From positions 62,001 to 126,000 of the forward strand of contig NZ_JADUCM010000002.1 in assembly GCF_016009175.1 (NCBI RefSeq): DNA of 64,000 nucleotides, given 5' to 3'. This stretch comes from Pseudomonas alkylphenolica (GTDB lineage: Bacteria > Pseudomonadota > Gammaproteobacteria > Pseudomonadales > Pseudomonadaceae). The notes under the pieces are model-generated. The model saw only the letters and a program-made list of their open reading frames with translations. It was not told where the DNA came from and searched no databases. Positions 40,011 through 51,865 of the stretch are shown here, piece after piece. Position numbers and translations under genes: made by a program. Numbering within the stretch: the first letter of the stretch is position 1; each line of letters begins with the position of its first letter.

Positions 40011-41275
40011 TGCCCGACCTCGACAACCGTTTGTGGTTTGGCCAGCCATTCGCGGCCTTTGAGCATGCAGCGCCAGTACAGTGGCGGCAGGATCTGCGCC
40101 TTGAGCAACCACGCCAGGCGGGTGGGCCTGCGGCCATCCAGCAGCCAGCGCGGGAAGCTCGGCGCCAGCTTGCCGCCGTAGGTAAACTCGGCCAAGACGA
40201 TCTTGCCGCGCTCAACGGTCAGCGGGCAGGAACCGTAGCCGTCGTAATGTGCCAGTCTCGGTAAGCGGCCCAGAGCAACCAATACGTTATTAGCGACCAC
40301 AGGTGCCTGTTTGCGCGCGGCTGCAGCGGTCTTGGCATTGCTGGTATTGATCACATCCCCCAGGCCGTGAACGTTGGCAAACTGGCGATGACGCAAGGTT
40401 GCCGGGTCAACATCGACCCAGCCGGCAGCGTCGGCCAATGGGCTGCTGCGGATGAAATCAGGGGCGACTTGCGGCGGGACCACGTGCAGCATGTCGAAGG
40501 GCTGTACCCGGGTTTCGCTGCTGCCATCGGGCAGGGTGCGAACAAAAGTGGCCTGGCGGGCCGGACCATCGACGGCAACCAGGCGATGGTTGTACTGGAG
40601 GTCAACGGCATACTTGTCGATGTATTTCATCAACGCCGGTACGTAGTCGGCCACACCGAACAACACCGCCCCGGCATTGAAGAACTGCGCCTGGATGTTG
40701 CCCAGGCGGCCGCTGCGTAGCCAATGGTCACAGGACAAGTACAGTGCTTTCTGCGGTGCCCCTGCGCACTTGATCGGCATCGGCGGCTGGCTGAACACGG
40801 CGCGGCCTTCGCGCAGGTTCTGCACAAGCTGCCAGGTGTAGGGGGCAAGGTCGTAACGGTAGTTGGAGGTCACGCCGTTGCGACCGAGCGTTTCGCTCAA
40901 GCCTTCAATCGCCTGCCAGTCGAGCTTGAGGCCAGGACACACAATCAACTGCTCGTAGCTCAGCACACTGGCATCATCCAGGGTCACCGTCTGGGCGTTG
41001 GGGGCAAACTGCTCGACCCGTGCCTTGATCCAGCGAACACCTTTCGGCAGGGCTGATGCCATTGGCTTGGCGGTACTGGCTGGCGAGAAGACACCCGCTC
41101 CCACCATGGTCCAGCCGGGCTGATAGTAGTGAGTGTCGGCCGGGTCAACGAGGGCAATGTCCAACGAGGGATCGCGGCGAATCAGGCTGGAAGCCACGGC
41201 AATGCCGGCAGCTCCTGCGCCGACAATCAGGACTTTGTGATGATCGCTTTTCAGCGACGGGGAGAGGGCAGGCAT
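40007..41275 (-). CDS. sqr: Sulfide:quinone oxidoreductase, type II-like
   Basis: Membrane-associated flavoprotein of 422 residues oxidising sulfide to persulfide/polysulfide and passing electrons to quinone. FAD motif VLIVGAGAAGIAVA at 15-28; redox cysteine candidates are Cys170 in KCAGAPQK and the Cys in YGSCPL near 355, equivalent to the pair in mitochondrial-type SQR. The C-terminal YGGKLAPSFP segment is also typical. Thirty-six bases downstream of the persulfide dioxygenase gene. Confidence 0.92.
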   Translation of the reverse strand: MPALSPSLKSDHHKVLIVGAGAAGIAVASSLIRRDPSLDIALVDPADTHYYQPGWTMVGAGVFSPASTAKPMASALPKGVRWIKARVEQFAPNAQTVTLDDASVLSYEQLIVCPGLKLDWQAIEGLSETLGRNGVTSNYRYDLAPYTWQLVQNLREGRAVFSQPPMPIKCAGAPQKALYLSCDHWLRSGRLGNIQAQFFNAGAVLFGVADYVPALMKYIDKYAVDLQYNHRLVAVDGPARQATFVRTLPDGSSETRVQPFDMLHVVPPQVAPDFIRSSPLADAAGWVDVDPATLRHRQFANVHGLGDVINTSNAKTAAAARKQAPVVANNVLVALGRLPRLAHYDGYGSCPLTVERGKIVLAEFTYGGKLAPSFPRWLLDGRRPTRLAWLLKAQILPPLYWRCMLKGREWLAKPQTVVEVGQ

Positions 41276-41311
41276 GGCAGGTGTTCCTTTAATAATAATT
41301 CTGGGTAGTGC

Positions 41312-42196
41312 TCAGAGCGCGTTCAGCGGAATCTTCAGGTAGCGCACGCCGTTTTCTTCGGGTTCCGGCAACTGCCCGCTGCGCATGTTGATCTGCACCG
41401 ACGGCAGGATCAGCACCGGCATGTCGAGGGTTGCATCGCGGGCTTCGCGCATGGCGACAAACGCGTCTTCACTGATGCCCTCGCGCACATGAATATTGCT
41501 GGCGCGTTGTTCCGCCACCGTGGTCATGTAACGCAGCTCACGGCCACCCGGCAGGTAGTCATGGCACATGAACAATCGGGTTTCAGAGGGGAGGGCGAGA
41601 ATGCGCTGGATCGAGCGGTACAGCGTGCGCGCGCTGGCACCGGGGAAATCGCATCGCGCCGTGCCGTAGTCCGGCATGAACAGCGTGTCACCGACAAAGG
41701 CAATGCTTTGCCCCTCACTCTCTACCACGTAGGTCATGCAGGCCGGCGTATGGCCCGGTGTGTGCAGCGCCCTGGCGCGCAAACCACCGATGGCAAACAC
41801 CTGCTCATCCTCGAACAGTACATCGAACTGGCTGCCATCGCGGGCGAACGATGGCTCGGCATTGAACAGCGATCCGAATACTTTCTGCACCTGGGTGATC
41901 TGGCTGCCGATCGCTACCTGACCACCCAGCGCCTGCTTGAGGTACGCCGCCGCCGACAGGTGATCGGCATGCACATGGGTTTCCAGAATCCACTGGACCT
42001 TGGCCCCCAGTTCCTGAACCCGGGCGATCAGGGCGTCAGCCGAGGCCGTGCTGGTACGACCGGCCTTGGGGTCATAGTCGAGCACGCTGTCGATCAGGGC
42101 ACATTGACCGCTACCACGATCCATCACCAGATAACTGATGGTCGAGGTTGCACTGTCGAACAGCGCCTCCACATGCATATTGCCGCCGATGATCAT
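41312..42196 (-). CDS. pdo: Persulfide dioxygenase (MBL fold, ETHE1/Blh-like)
   Basis: Non-haem iron enzyme of 294 residues oxidising glutathione persulfide to sulfite. The metallo-beta-lactamase motif is THVHADHLSAA (His74, His76, Asp78, His79); iron-ligand candidates follow in HTPGHTPA and FVGDTLF. GGAGA lies before the ATG. It is first in the pdo-sqr-tauE operon and follows a sigma-54-type promoter. Confidence 0.9.
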   Translation of the reverse strand: MIIGGNMHVEALFDSATSTISYLVMDRGSGQCALIDSVLDYDPKAGRTSTASADALIARVQELGAKVQWILETHVHADHLSAAAYLKQALGGQVAIGSQITQVQKVFGSLFNAEPSFARDGSQFDVLFEDEQVFAIGGLRARALHTPGHTPACMTYVVESEGQSIAFVGDTLFMPDYGTARCDFPGASARTLYRSIQRILALPSETRLFMCHDYLPGGRELRYMTTVAEQRASNIHVREGISEDAFVAMREARDATLDMPVLILPSVQINMRSGQLPEPEENGVRYLKIPLNAL

Positions 42197-42260
42197 TACC
42201 GCTCTCCAGAGTTATCCGTGTGCCATGGCGTAAAGCCGTGCGCGCATTGATGAGCCTGAT

Positions 42261-42276
42261 ATCAAGATGCGTGCCA
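42261..42276 (-). promoter_or_regulatory. Putative sigma-54 promoter of the pdo-sqr-tauE operon
   Basis: On the minus strand TGGCACGCATCTTGAT matches TGGCACG-N4-TTGCW except for the final GC, which reads GA. Spacing between the -24 GG and the -12 G is correct. It is 64 bases upstream of pdo and faces the gene for a sigma-54 activator. Confidence 0.65.
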
Positions 42277-42321
42277 CCCCTTGAAGCGGCCTTTTTCCAG
42301 GCTAAAGCGCCGGTTTCATTG

Positions 42322-42398
42322 ACTGCCAGTGAACTGCCAACTGGCAGACTGCCGTTGTTTCTGCCAGGTCATGGCAGTCCCTGGCAGTTTTTGGCAGT
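42322..42398. promoter_or_regulatory. Array of CTGCCA/TGGCAG half sites (probable activator operators)
   Basis: Eight copies of CTGCC(A) or TGGCAG lie in 77 bases. CTGCCAACTGGCAG (42334-42347) is a perfect palindrome with a 2-base spacer. Three direct TGGCAGT copies start at 42372, 42382 and 42392, exactly 10 bases apart. The array lies upstream of both the sigma-54 promoter and the activator gene. Confidence 0.65.
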
Positions 42399-42445
42399 CC
42401 CTCTCGCCTTCAGTTAAGCTGCTCGGGAGATTTCCCTGGTGTCTT

Positions 42446-43762
42446 ATGGCTTATTCTTCGCAAGAAATTCCTGATCCTACCGTTCAGTCGTTGGTGTCCT
42501 ATCTCGAACATGACCCGCAACCGACCATCGTGCTGGACACCGACTACAACATCCTGGCGGCCAACGCGGCCTATCAGCGTCAGTTCACCGCAGGCGAGCA
42601 ATCGCCCGTCGGTGGCAAATGCCATCGGGTGTCCCATCACTACGCCGTGCCCTGCGATCAGGCGGGCGAGTTGTGCCCGATGCGCAAAGCCTGGGACAGC
42701 CGCGCCCCGGAACGGGTACTGCATGTACATCACACCCCGCGCGGGCCGGAGCACGTGGATGTCGAGTTGCGGCCGATCCTGAACGCGAAAGGTGAAGTGG
42801 TGGCCTTTGTCGAACGCCTCACCAGCATTGCCGTGGCGTCCGCACAACCTCAACAACAAGGTCTGGTCGGTCGCTCGAGCGCGTTCACCGACGCTTTGTC
42901 CAGCCTGCAACGCGCCGCGCCCGCGCAGATCCCGGTGCTGCTGCAGGGCGAATCAGGCACCGGCAAAGAACTCTTTGCCCGCGCCTTGCATCTGGGCAGC
43001 CCCCGCGCCAACGGCCCGCTGGTCGTCGTCGACTGCACCGGGCTGAACGAGTCATTGTTCGAGAGTGAGCTGTTCGGGTACGAGAAAGGTGCATTCACCG
43101 GCGCGCTGCAACGCAAGATCGGCCTGGCTGAAGCAGCCCATGGCGGCACCCTGTTTCTCGATGAAATCGGCGAAGTACCGCTGGCCATGCAAGTCAAACT
43201 GCTGCGCCTGATCGAGTCCGGCAGCTTCCGTCCGGTCGGTAGCCTGCGCACTGTTCATTCGGATTTCAGGCTGGTGTCGGCCACGCATAAGCCTCTCAAG
43301 GAAATGGTGGCCGGGGGCAGCTTTCGCGAAGACCTGTATTACCGAATCAGCGGCTTTCCCATTCGGTTGCCGGCGCTCAGAGAGCGGGTCGATGACTTGC
43401 CGTTGCTGATCGAGAGTTTGTTGCAGCGCATCGCAGGCAAGCCAGTGCCAACGGTCGACAGCGACGCCATGAAGCGACTGAGCCTGCACAGTTACCCCGG
43501 GAATATTCGCGAACTGCGCAACATCCTTGAGCGGGCGAGGTTGTTTGCCGACGAGGGCGTTATCCGTACCGAGCACTTGCCGGCAGATCTGCGTGGCCAG
43601 AATGAAAACCTGAACCTGCCAATGCCGCGACGCAGTAAAGAAAACCTGGGGCAATTGGCTCAAGCGCTGGAGAGCTTTGATGGCTCGCGCAGTGCGTTGG
43701 CCGAGCATCTGGGTATGAGTGAGCGAACCCTCTATCGACGCTTGCGCGAACTCGGAAGTTGA
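42446..43762 (+). CDS. fisR: FisR-type sigma-54-dependent activator of sulfide oxidation
   Basis: Enhancer-binding protein of 438 residues. An N-terminal PAS-like sensor has cysteines at 59, 70 and 77; their 11- and 7-residue spacing equals that of the sulfane-sulfur-sensing cysteines in characterised FisR. The AAA+ domain has Walker A GESGTGKE (168-175), the sigma-54 loop GAFTGA (215-220) and Walker [10 protein letters not shown] Fis-type helix-turn-helix ends the protein. The start at 42446 excludes a Cys-rich, non-homologous extension that runs into the operator array. Confidence 0.88.
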   Translation: MAYSSQEIPDPTVQSLVSYLEHDPQPTIVLDTDYNILAANAAYQRQFTAGEQSPVGGKCHRVSHHYAVPCDQAGELCPMRKAWDSRAPERVLHVHHTPRGPEHVDVELRPILNAKGEVVAFVERLTSIAVASAQPQQQGLVGRSSAFTDALSSLQRAAPAQIPVLLQGESGTGKELFARALHLGSPRANGPLVVVDCTGLNESLFESELFGYEKGAFTGALQRKIGLAEAAHGGTLFLDEIGEVPLAMQVKLLRLIESGSFRPVGSLRTVHSDFRLVSATHKPLKEMVAGGSFREDLYYRISGFPIRLPALRERVDDLPLLIESLLQRIAGKPVPTVDSDAMKRLSLHSYPGNIRELRNILERARLFADEGVIRTEHLPADLRGQNENLNLPMPRRSKENLGQLAQALESFDGSRSALAEHLGMSERTLYRRLRELGS

Positions 43763-43776
43763 TCCTTCAGAAACAA

Positions 43777-43801
43777 CAAACCCCGGCCAGACCGGGGTTT
43801 G
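43777..43801 (+). terminator. Terminator after fisR
   Basis: CAAACCCCGG-CCAGA-CCGGGGTTTG is a perfect 10-bp stem 15 bases after the stop. Confidence 0.85.
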
Positions 43802-43872
43802 TGTACTGCATCAAGCCTGATGTAGGTTCTCAGAAAAGTTGAGAAAACCCTATTCGCTTTTCACAATATTTG

Positions 43873-43886
43873 GTTCCACGTGGAAC
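43873..43886. other. parS: parS site
   Basis: GTTCCACGTGGAAC, a perfect palindrome identical to the ParB-binding core in Pseudomonas. Intergenic, about 11 kb from oriC. Confidence 0.93.
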
Positions 43887-44000
43887 AAGTAGATATAACC
43901 TCGGGTTACGGAGTGGCTTGCCCCTACCGCCTAGCCGGCTTAAGGCAAGGAGGTATCTACCAAACCCTGCGTCAGGCAGGGGATCGGTGACGGAGGGGGT

Positions 44001-46469
44001 TTACCACTTGTAGGAGAGTTCGGCGACTACGCTGCGTTCTTCGCCCAGGTTGCACGCCTGGTAGAAGAAGCATGTGGCGACGTAGTACTTGTTGGTCAGG
44101 TTATTGACGTTGACGGCGGCTTGGGCCCCACGCAGGCTCGGGTCGAGCTTGCCAAGCTCGTAACGCACGGCGGCGTCATACAGGGTGTAGGACGGTACCT
44201 TGAAGGTGTTCATGCTGTCGCCAAAGGTCCAGCCGGTGTAGCGCACGCCAAAACCGACGCTCAGGCCCTGCAGCGGGTCGAACGGGATGGCGTAGTCAGC
44301 CCACAGCGAGGCCAGTTTGGCAGGAACCTTGTATGGGCGCTTGTCTTCGTTGCCGTCGTTGCTCTTGGTCACTTTTACGTCGCTGTAGGACAGCGATCCG
44401 ATCAGTTTAAGGTCGTCCATCACGGTGGTGATGGCTTCCAGCTCTATCCCCTTCGAGCGAATCTCGCCGGTCTGGATGCTGTTGAACAGGTCGTTCGGAT
44501 CGGTAGTGACCGCGTTTTGCTTGGTCAGGTCGTAGGCCGACAAGGTGATCTGGGTATCCGTGCCTGGCGGCTGGTAGCGCACGCCCACTTCATACTGCTT
44601 GGCGGTTTCTGGCTCGAAAGGCTTGCTGCCACGGGCTGGGCCGGTGGAGCCGACGACCGGATTGAACGATTCGCTGTAGCTGACGTACGGTGCAAAGCCA
44701 CTGTCGAACAGGTAAACCAGGCCAGCACGGCCAGTGAAGTCATGCCAGTCCTGATCGGCCGTCTCGCTGTCGGTGAAGCGATTTTCGGTGCGGATGCGCG
44801 CGCGATCCTCGCGGCCGCCCACGGTCAGCACCCAGCGATCCCATTTGAGCTGGTCCTGAAAGTAGTAGCCAATCTGGGTGGTGCGCTGCAGGTTGTTGAC
44901 CCAACTGGTGTTAACCGAGGTGTCAACCGGGCTGCCGTAGGACGGATCGAACACGTTGATTGGCGTGGCACTGCCCCAGCGCTCGTTTCGCACCGCCTTG
45001 CTCCAGCTGTAATCGATACCAAACAGCGCGGTGTGAGCAATCGGGCCTGTATCGAAGCTAGCCTGCAACTGGTTGTCCAGTGCCAAGTGGCTGCCGTAGG
45101 CGTGGCGGATCTGCCACTCGCGGTTGATTGAGGCGCCGGGAACCCCATCGGGGCCGGTGATCAGACCGGTCGCACTGGCACCGAAGGAACGTGCCAGGTA
45201 ATTCTCCTGATTGTCGAAGTCGGCCCAGCGTACGTTCTGGCGCACGGCCCAGGTATCGTTGAACTCATGGCTGAACTCGTAGCCAAGCGAGGTGCTTTCA
45301 ACTTCCTCGAAATCGAAGTCCGGCTCGCCGAGGAAGCGGCCCATGGGTACCTTGCCATAGGGGCTGGAGCCGTTGACGGCGGCCCAGGGAATGGTGGTAG
45401 GGGCCAGACCCTTGTTCTTCTGGTACGACGCCAATACGGTCAGGCGGGTCTGGTCATTGGGGCGCCAGGTGAAGCTGGGTGCGATGTAACCGCGATCGTC
45501 ATCGGTGTGGTCGTACAGGCCATCGGCCTCACGGCCTAGGCCGACCAGGCGGTACATCAGGGTCTTTTCGTCGTTCAGCGCGCCGCTCACGTCGAACTTG
45601 GCCTGGCGACGGTGGCCATTACCCACGGAAACACCGATCTCGCCACGGTCATAGTCGGTGGGGCGCTTGGAAATCGAGTTGATCATGCCGCCCGGCTCTG
45701 CCTGGCCGTAGAGGATCGAGCTCGGACCCTTGAGCACCTCGATGCGCTCGATGCCGTACGGCTCTTCGCTGAACATTCCGAAGAAGCCCAGTGGCCGCAG
45801 ACGCAGACCATCGCGGTATGTGAGCGAAATGGCGTAGCCACGCAGGAAGATGTTGTCGGCGGCGTTGCTGGCGCCGCCGCTGTCGGAGCGAACACCCGAG
45901 GTGTAGCGCAGCGCCTGGTCTAGGCGCTGTACACCCATATCCTCCATTTGCTCGCGGGTCACCACCGAGATGGCCTGGGGGGCTTCCAGCATTGAAGTGT
46001 CTGTCTTGGTTGCCGTGGCGATACGGCGGGCAACGTAGCCGTCTACCGGATCCCAGGCGCTTTCAAGGTTCGCCGGAGCGAAAACGGTGCTGGGGGCGAG
46101 AGTGAGTGCATCACCAGCGGGTTGAAGACTGTAGTTGCCGCCTGCGCTTGGCACCACTTGCAAGCCACTGCCCAGGAGCAATTGCGCGAACCCCTGATCC
46201 ACGCTGTAGTTGCCCTGCAGTCCCTGACTGCTCTTGCCGTTAGTCAACGCGGCATCGAACGACAGCACTACACCCGCCTCGTTGGCGAAACGGCTGAGCA
46301 CCGAGCCCAGGGTGCCAGCAGCGATGGCGTAGGCCTTTACCGCCTCTTCAGCATGGACCTTGCTGGCGTCGCTCAACAGCGGCTGGATAAAGCCAGCGTG
46401 CAGAGCCAGGGTGGCGCCGAGGATGGCGATGGCCAGAGGCTTTCTGGGGTGCTGGTGCATATGCGACAT
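44001..46469 (-). CDS. TonB-dependent siderophore receptor with STN signalling domain
   Basis: Outer-membrane receptor of 822 residues. The start at 46469 follows AAGGAG. A signal/hydrophobic segment (about 10-35) is followed by an STN secretin/TonB short N-terminal domain (about 48-115), a plug beginning near 150 (with APQAISVVTREQ), and a beta-barrel ending in the aromatic AELSYKW. STN domains contact a cognate FecR, so this receptor takes part in cell-surface signalling with the two genes upstream. Ligand not identifiable, probably a ferric siderophore. Confidence 0.93.
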   Translation of the reverse strand: MSHMHQHPRKPLAIAILGATLALHAGFIQPLLSDASKVHAEEAVKAYAIAAGTLGSVLSRFANEAGVVLSFDAALTNGKSSQGLQGNYSVDQGFAQLLLGSGLQVVPSAGGNYSLQPAGDALTLAPSTVFAPANLESAWDPVDGYVARRIATATKTDTSMLEAPQAISVVTREQMEDMGVQRLDQALRYTSGVRSDSGGASNAADNIFLRGYAISLTYRDGLRLRPLGFFGMFSEEPYGIERIEVLKGPSSILYGQAEPGGMINSISKRPTDYDRGEIGVSVGNGHRRQAKFDVSGALNDEKTLMYRLVGLGREADGLYDHTDDDRGYIAPSFTWRPNDQTRLTVLASYQKNKGLAPTTIPWAAVNGSSPYGKVPMGRFLGEPDFDFEEVESTSLGYEFSHEFNDTWAVRQNVRWADFDNQENYLARSFGASATGLITGPDGVPGASINREWQIRHAYGSHLALDNQLQASFDTGPIAHTALFGIDYSWSKAVRNERWGSATPINVFDPSYGSPVDTSVNTSWVNNLQRTTQIGYYFQDQLKWDRWVLTVGGREDRARIRTENRFTDSETADQDWHDFTGRAGLVYLFDSGFAPYVSYSESFNPVVGSTGPARGSKPFEPETAKQYEVGVRYQPPGTDTQITLSAYDLTKQNAVTTDPNDLFNSIQTGEIRSKGIELEAITTVMDDLKLIGSLSYSDVKVTKSNDGNEDKRPYKVPAKLASLWADYAIPFDPLQGLSVGFGVRYTGWTFGDSMNTFKVPSYTLYDAAVRYELGKLDPSLRGAQAAVNVNNLTNKYYVATCFFYQACNLGEERSVVAELSYKW

Positions 46470-46555
46470 GAGGGCTCCTTCAAATGCCGGTAAGGCGGTT
46501 TGCAAGAGAGGTCGAGCGAGATTGGAAAACCGACAATCGCTAATGAAAAATATTT

Positions 46556-47497
46556 TCACTTGCTCGCTTTGATGCTCACCCAGTAGCGCGTGCGGGTTTC
46601 GATGCGCACCGGCAGCGCCTGGGCGATGGCGGTCAAGGCGCGGTCGGTATCGTCCAGCGGGTAGGCGCCGGACAGACGCAGGCCGGCGACCTCATCGGCA
46701 CACGCGATAACACCAGGACGGTAGCGCTGCAATTCGGCAAGGGTGCGGTCCAGGCGCCAGTCATCGATCACCAGGCGCCCTTGGCTCCAGGCGCTCTGGT
46801 TGGTATCGATAGGGTGCGGGGCGGCCATTGCGCCAGCGGCGAAGTCGAGCCCCATGCCGCTCTCGACACGGACTTCTTCACGGCCCGGGGCGTTGCGCAC
46901 GGCGACGGCATGCTCCAGCACACTGAGTGCGGTGCGATCTTCATGCTGACGCACGTTAAAGCGCGTGCCCAAGGAGCGCATCTCGCCATGGGCGCTGCGC
47001 ACCTTGAACGGGCGCGAATCCTTGGCCGTCTCAACGAGGATCTCACCAGCACGCAGGATGATCAGCCGCTGTTCGGCGTCGAAACGGATATCCACCGCAG
47101 TGGCGGTATTGAGGGTCAGCCGGGTGCCGTCCGGCAGGGTCAGGCTGCGTCGCTCGCCGGTGGCGGTGCGTTGATCGGCGAGCCAGATCGGCGTCTGCCG
47201 ATAGCCCGTCCAGGCCAGGCCGGAAACACCCAGGCCGAGTACCAGGCCCTTGAGCAGCGTGCGCCGAGTCGCCTGCACACTCCCACCCATGGCGCGACGC
47301 GCCAATGGCCCCGGCAGACCGTGGAGTTCAGCCTGTAGATTTTCCAGACGCTGCCAGGCCCATTGGTGCAAGGCGTTCTGTTGGTGCCAGAGCTGCCATT
47401 GCTGCTGGGTGCTCCGGCAATCCGGCGCGGCGCCGAGGCGCGCATGCCATTGGGCCGCATCACGCAGCGCCAGGCGCTGTTCGGCGGGATTGTTCAC
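46556..47497 (-). CDS. FecR-family anti-sigma/sensor protein
   Basis: Protein of 313 residues. The GTG at 47497 overlaps the sigma factor stop (GTGA) and follows GAAGG; the frame upstream is antisense-like. The cytosolic N-terminus is followed by a single membrane segment (near 75-95, TLLKGLVLGLGVSGLAW), then the FecR periplasmic domain and STN-like C-terminal region. It relays receptor occupancy to the ECF sigma factor. Confidence 0.9.
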   Translation of the reverse strand: MNNPAEQRLALRDAAQWHARLGAAPDCRSTQQQWQLWHQQNALHQWAWQRLENLQAELHGLPGPLARRAMGGSVQATRRTLLKGLVLGLGVSGLAWTGYRQTPIWLADQRTATGERRSLTLPDGTRLTLNTATAVDIRFDAEQRLIILRAGEILVETAKDSRPFKVRSAHGEMRSLGTRFNVRQHEDRTALSVLEHAVAVRNAPGREEVRVESGMGLDFAAGAMAAPHPIDTNQSAWSQGRLVIDDWRLDRTLAELQRYRPGVIACADEVAGLRLSGAYPLDDTDRALTAIAQALPVRIETRTRYWVSIKASK

Positions 47498-48006
47498 CCT
47501 TCGGCATCCAGGGCGAACAGCAGGCACTGCTCGGTGGCCTTGGCCATGTACTTGGTCACCGAACTGACGGAAACATCCAGACGCTGGGCGATCTCGGCAT
47601 AGCTCAGGCCTTCCAGTTGCGCGAACAGAAACGCCTGGCGCACCTTGAGGCCGAGGCCGTCGAGCATGGCGTCGAGTTGCAGCAGGGTTTCCAGCATCAG
47701 CAGGCGCTTTTCCGGCGAGCACTCCTGCAGTTCCGGCTCCCGCGCCAGGGCTTCCAGATAGGCCTGCTCTAGGCTACGCCGACGCAGATGATCGACCATC
47801 GCCCGCTTGGCCACGGTCGCCAGAAAGCTGCGCGGCTCGCGCAATGGATAAGCCACGGTGGAGGCGATCAGGCGCACGAAAGTGTCATGGGAAATATCCT
47901 CCGCACGCTGCCGATCGCCCAAGCGTTTGCGCAGCCATCCTTGCAGCCAGCCGGCGTGATCGCGATAGAGGCAGTGCATTTCATCGTGCAGCGAGGCGCG
48001 GGACAC
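47494..48006 (-). CDS. FecI-family ECF sigma factor
   Basis: Iron-starvation sigma factor of 170 residues. Region 2 (with ISHDTFVRLI and REPRSFLATVAK) and region 4 with the helix-turn-helix SYAEIAQRLDVSVSSVTKYM are present. GTG at 48006 is preferred because AAGGAAG lies upstream. It heads the sigma-fecR-receptor unit. The region upstream contains an AT-rich GATAAGAATTAAT that could be a weak Fur site. Confidence 0.9.
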   Translation of the reverse strand: MSRASLHDEMHCLYRDHAGWLQGWLRKRLGDRQRAEDISHDTFVRLIASTVAYPLREPRSFLATVAKRAMVDHLRRRSLEQAYLEALAREPELQECSPEKRLLMLETLLQLDAMLDGLGLKVRQAFLFAQLEGLSYAEIAQRLDVSVSSVTKYMAKATEQCLLFALDAEG

Positions 48007-48210
48007 CCGGATCTTCCTTGTAAAAAAAACGATGCGGATAAGAATTAATCGCGATTGTATTCGGATGGCCAAGGTGATGGCAATTGCGCCGTGGTACTGT
48101 GCCGACGCAGAGGTTTGTGGGGATGCGGAGTGTCCTGGGATGGGCTGCTGCTTTGGGAACCGATACGCCCACCGACAGGGAGTGGGAGCAAGCCCGCAGA
48201 TTCAAGACGA

Positions 48211-48234
48211 AAAAAAGCCCGCTTTCGCGGGCTT
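48211..48234 (-). terminator. Terminator downstream of gyrB
   Basis: Read on the minus strand, AAGCCCGC-GAAA-GCGGGCTT is a perfect 8-bp stem followed by a T run. It lies 87 bases after the gyrB stop. Confidence 0.85.
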
Positions 48235-48269
48235 GGTGTTAACTGGGTCACCGTGGGAGTCAGAGGCGG

Positions 48270-48303
48270 CCGGTCATCTTTTTGAAAATCCGGTCACCTT
48301 TTC
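48270..48303. repeat. Direct repeat CCGGTCAYCTTTT, 20-bp period
   Basis: CCGGTCATCTTTTT at 48270 and CCGGTCACCTTTTC at 48290, with a further GGTCACC at 48246. Repeated GGTCA-type motifs are found at IS21-family ends, but no transposase is present. Confidence 0.4.
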
Positions 48304-48320
48304 TGCAACCCTACACCTGA

Positions 48321-51846
<3,526 letters not shown>

Positions 51847-51865
51847 CTAGAGTCTGCTGGACAAT

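Larger units (their letters stand above)
48007..48320. other. Non-coding interval between the ECF sigma gene and gyrB
   Basis: 314 bases with no credible gene. It contains the putative Fur-like stretch near 48033, a partial REP-like GTGGGAGCAAGCCCGC near 48182, the gyrB terminator, and GGTCAC-type direct repeats close to gyrB. Confidence 0.6.

Noticed and set aside
43900..44000. Possible small RNA or tRNA-like structure between parS and the TonB receptor
   Set aside because: Only a weak CCCTGC/GCAGGG stem is visible; no tRNA cloverleaf, TTCRA loop or promoter could be recognised.
44121..45131. 336-residue plus-strand frame
   Set aside because: Shadow of the TonB receptor gene.
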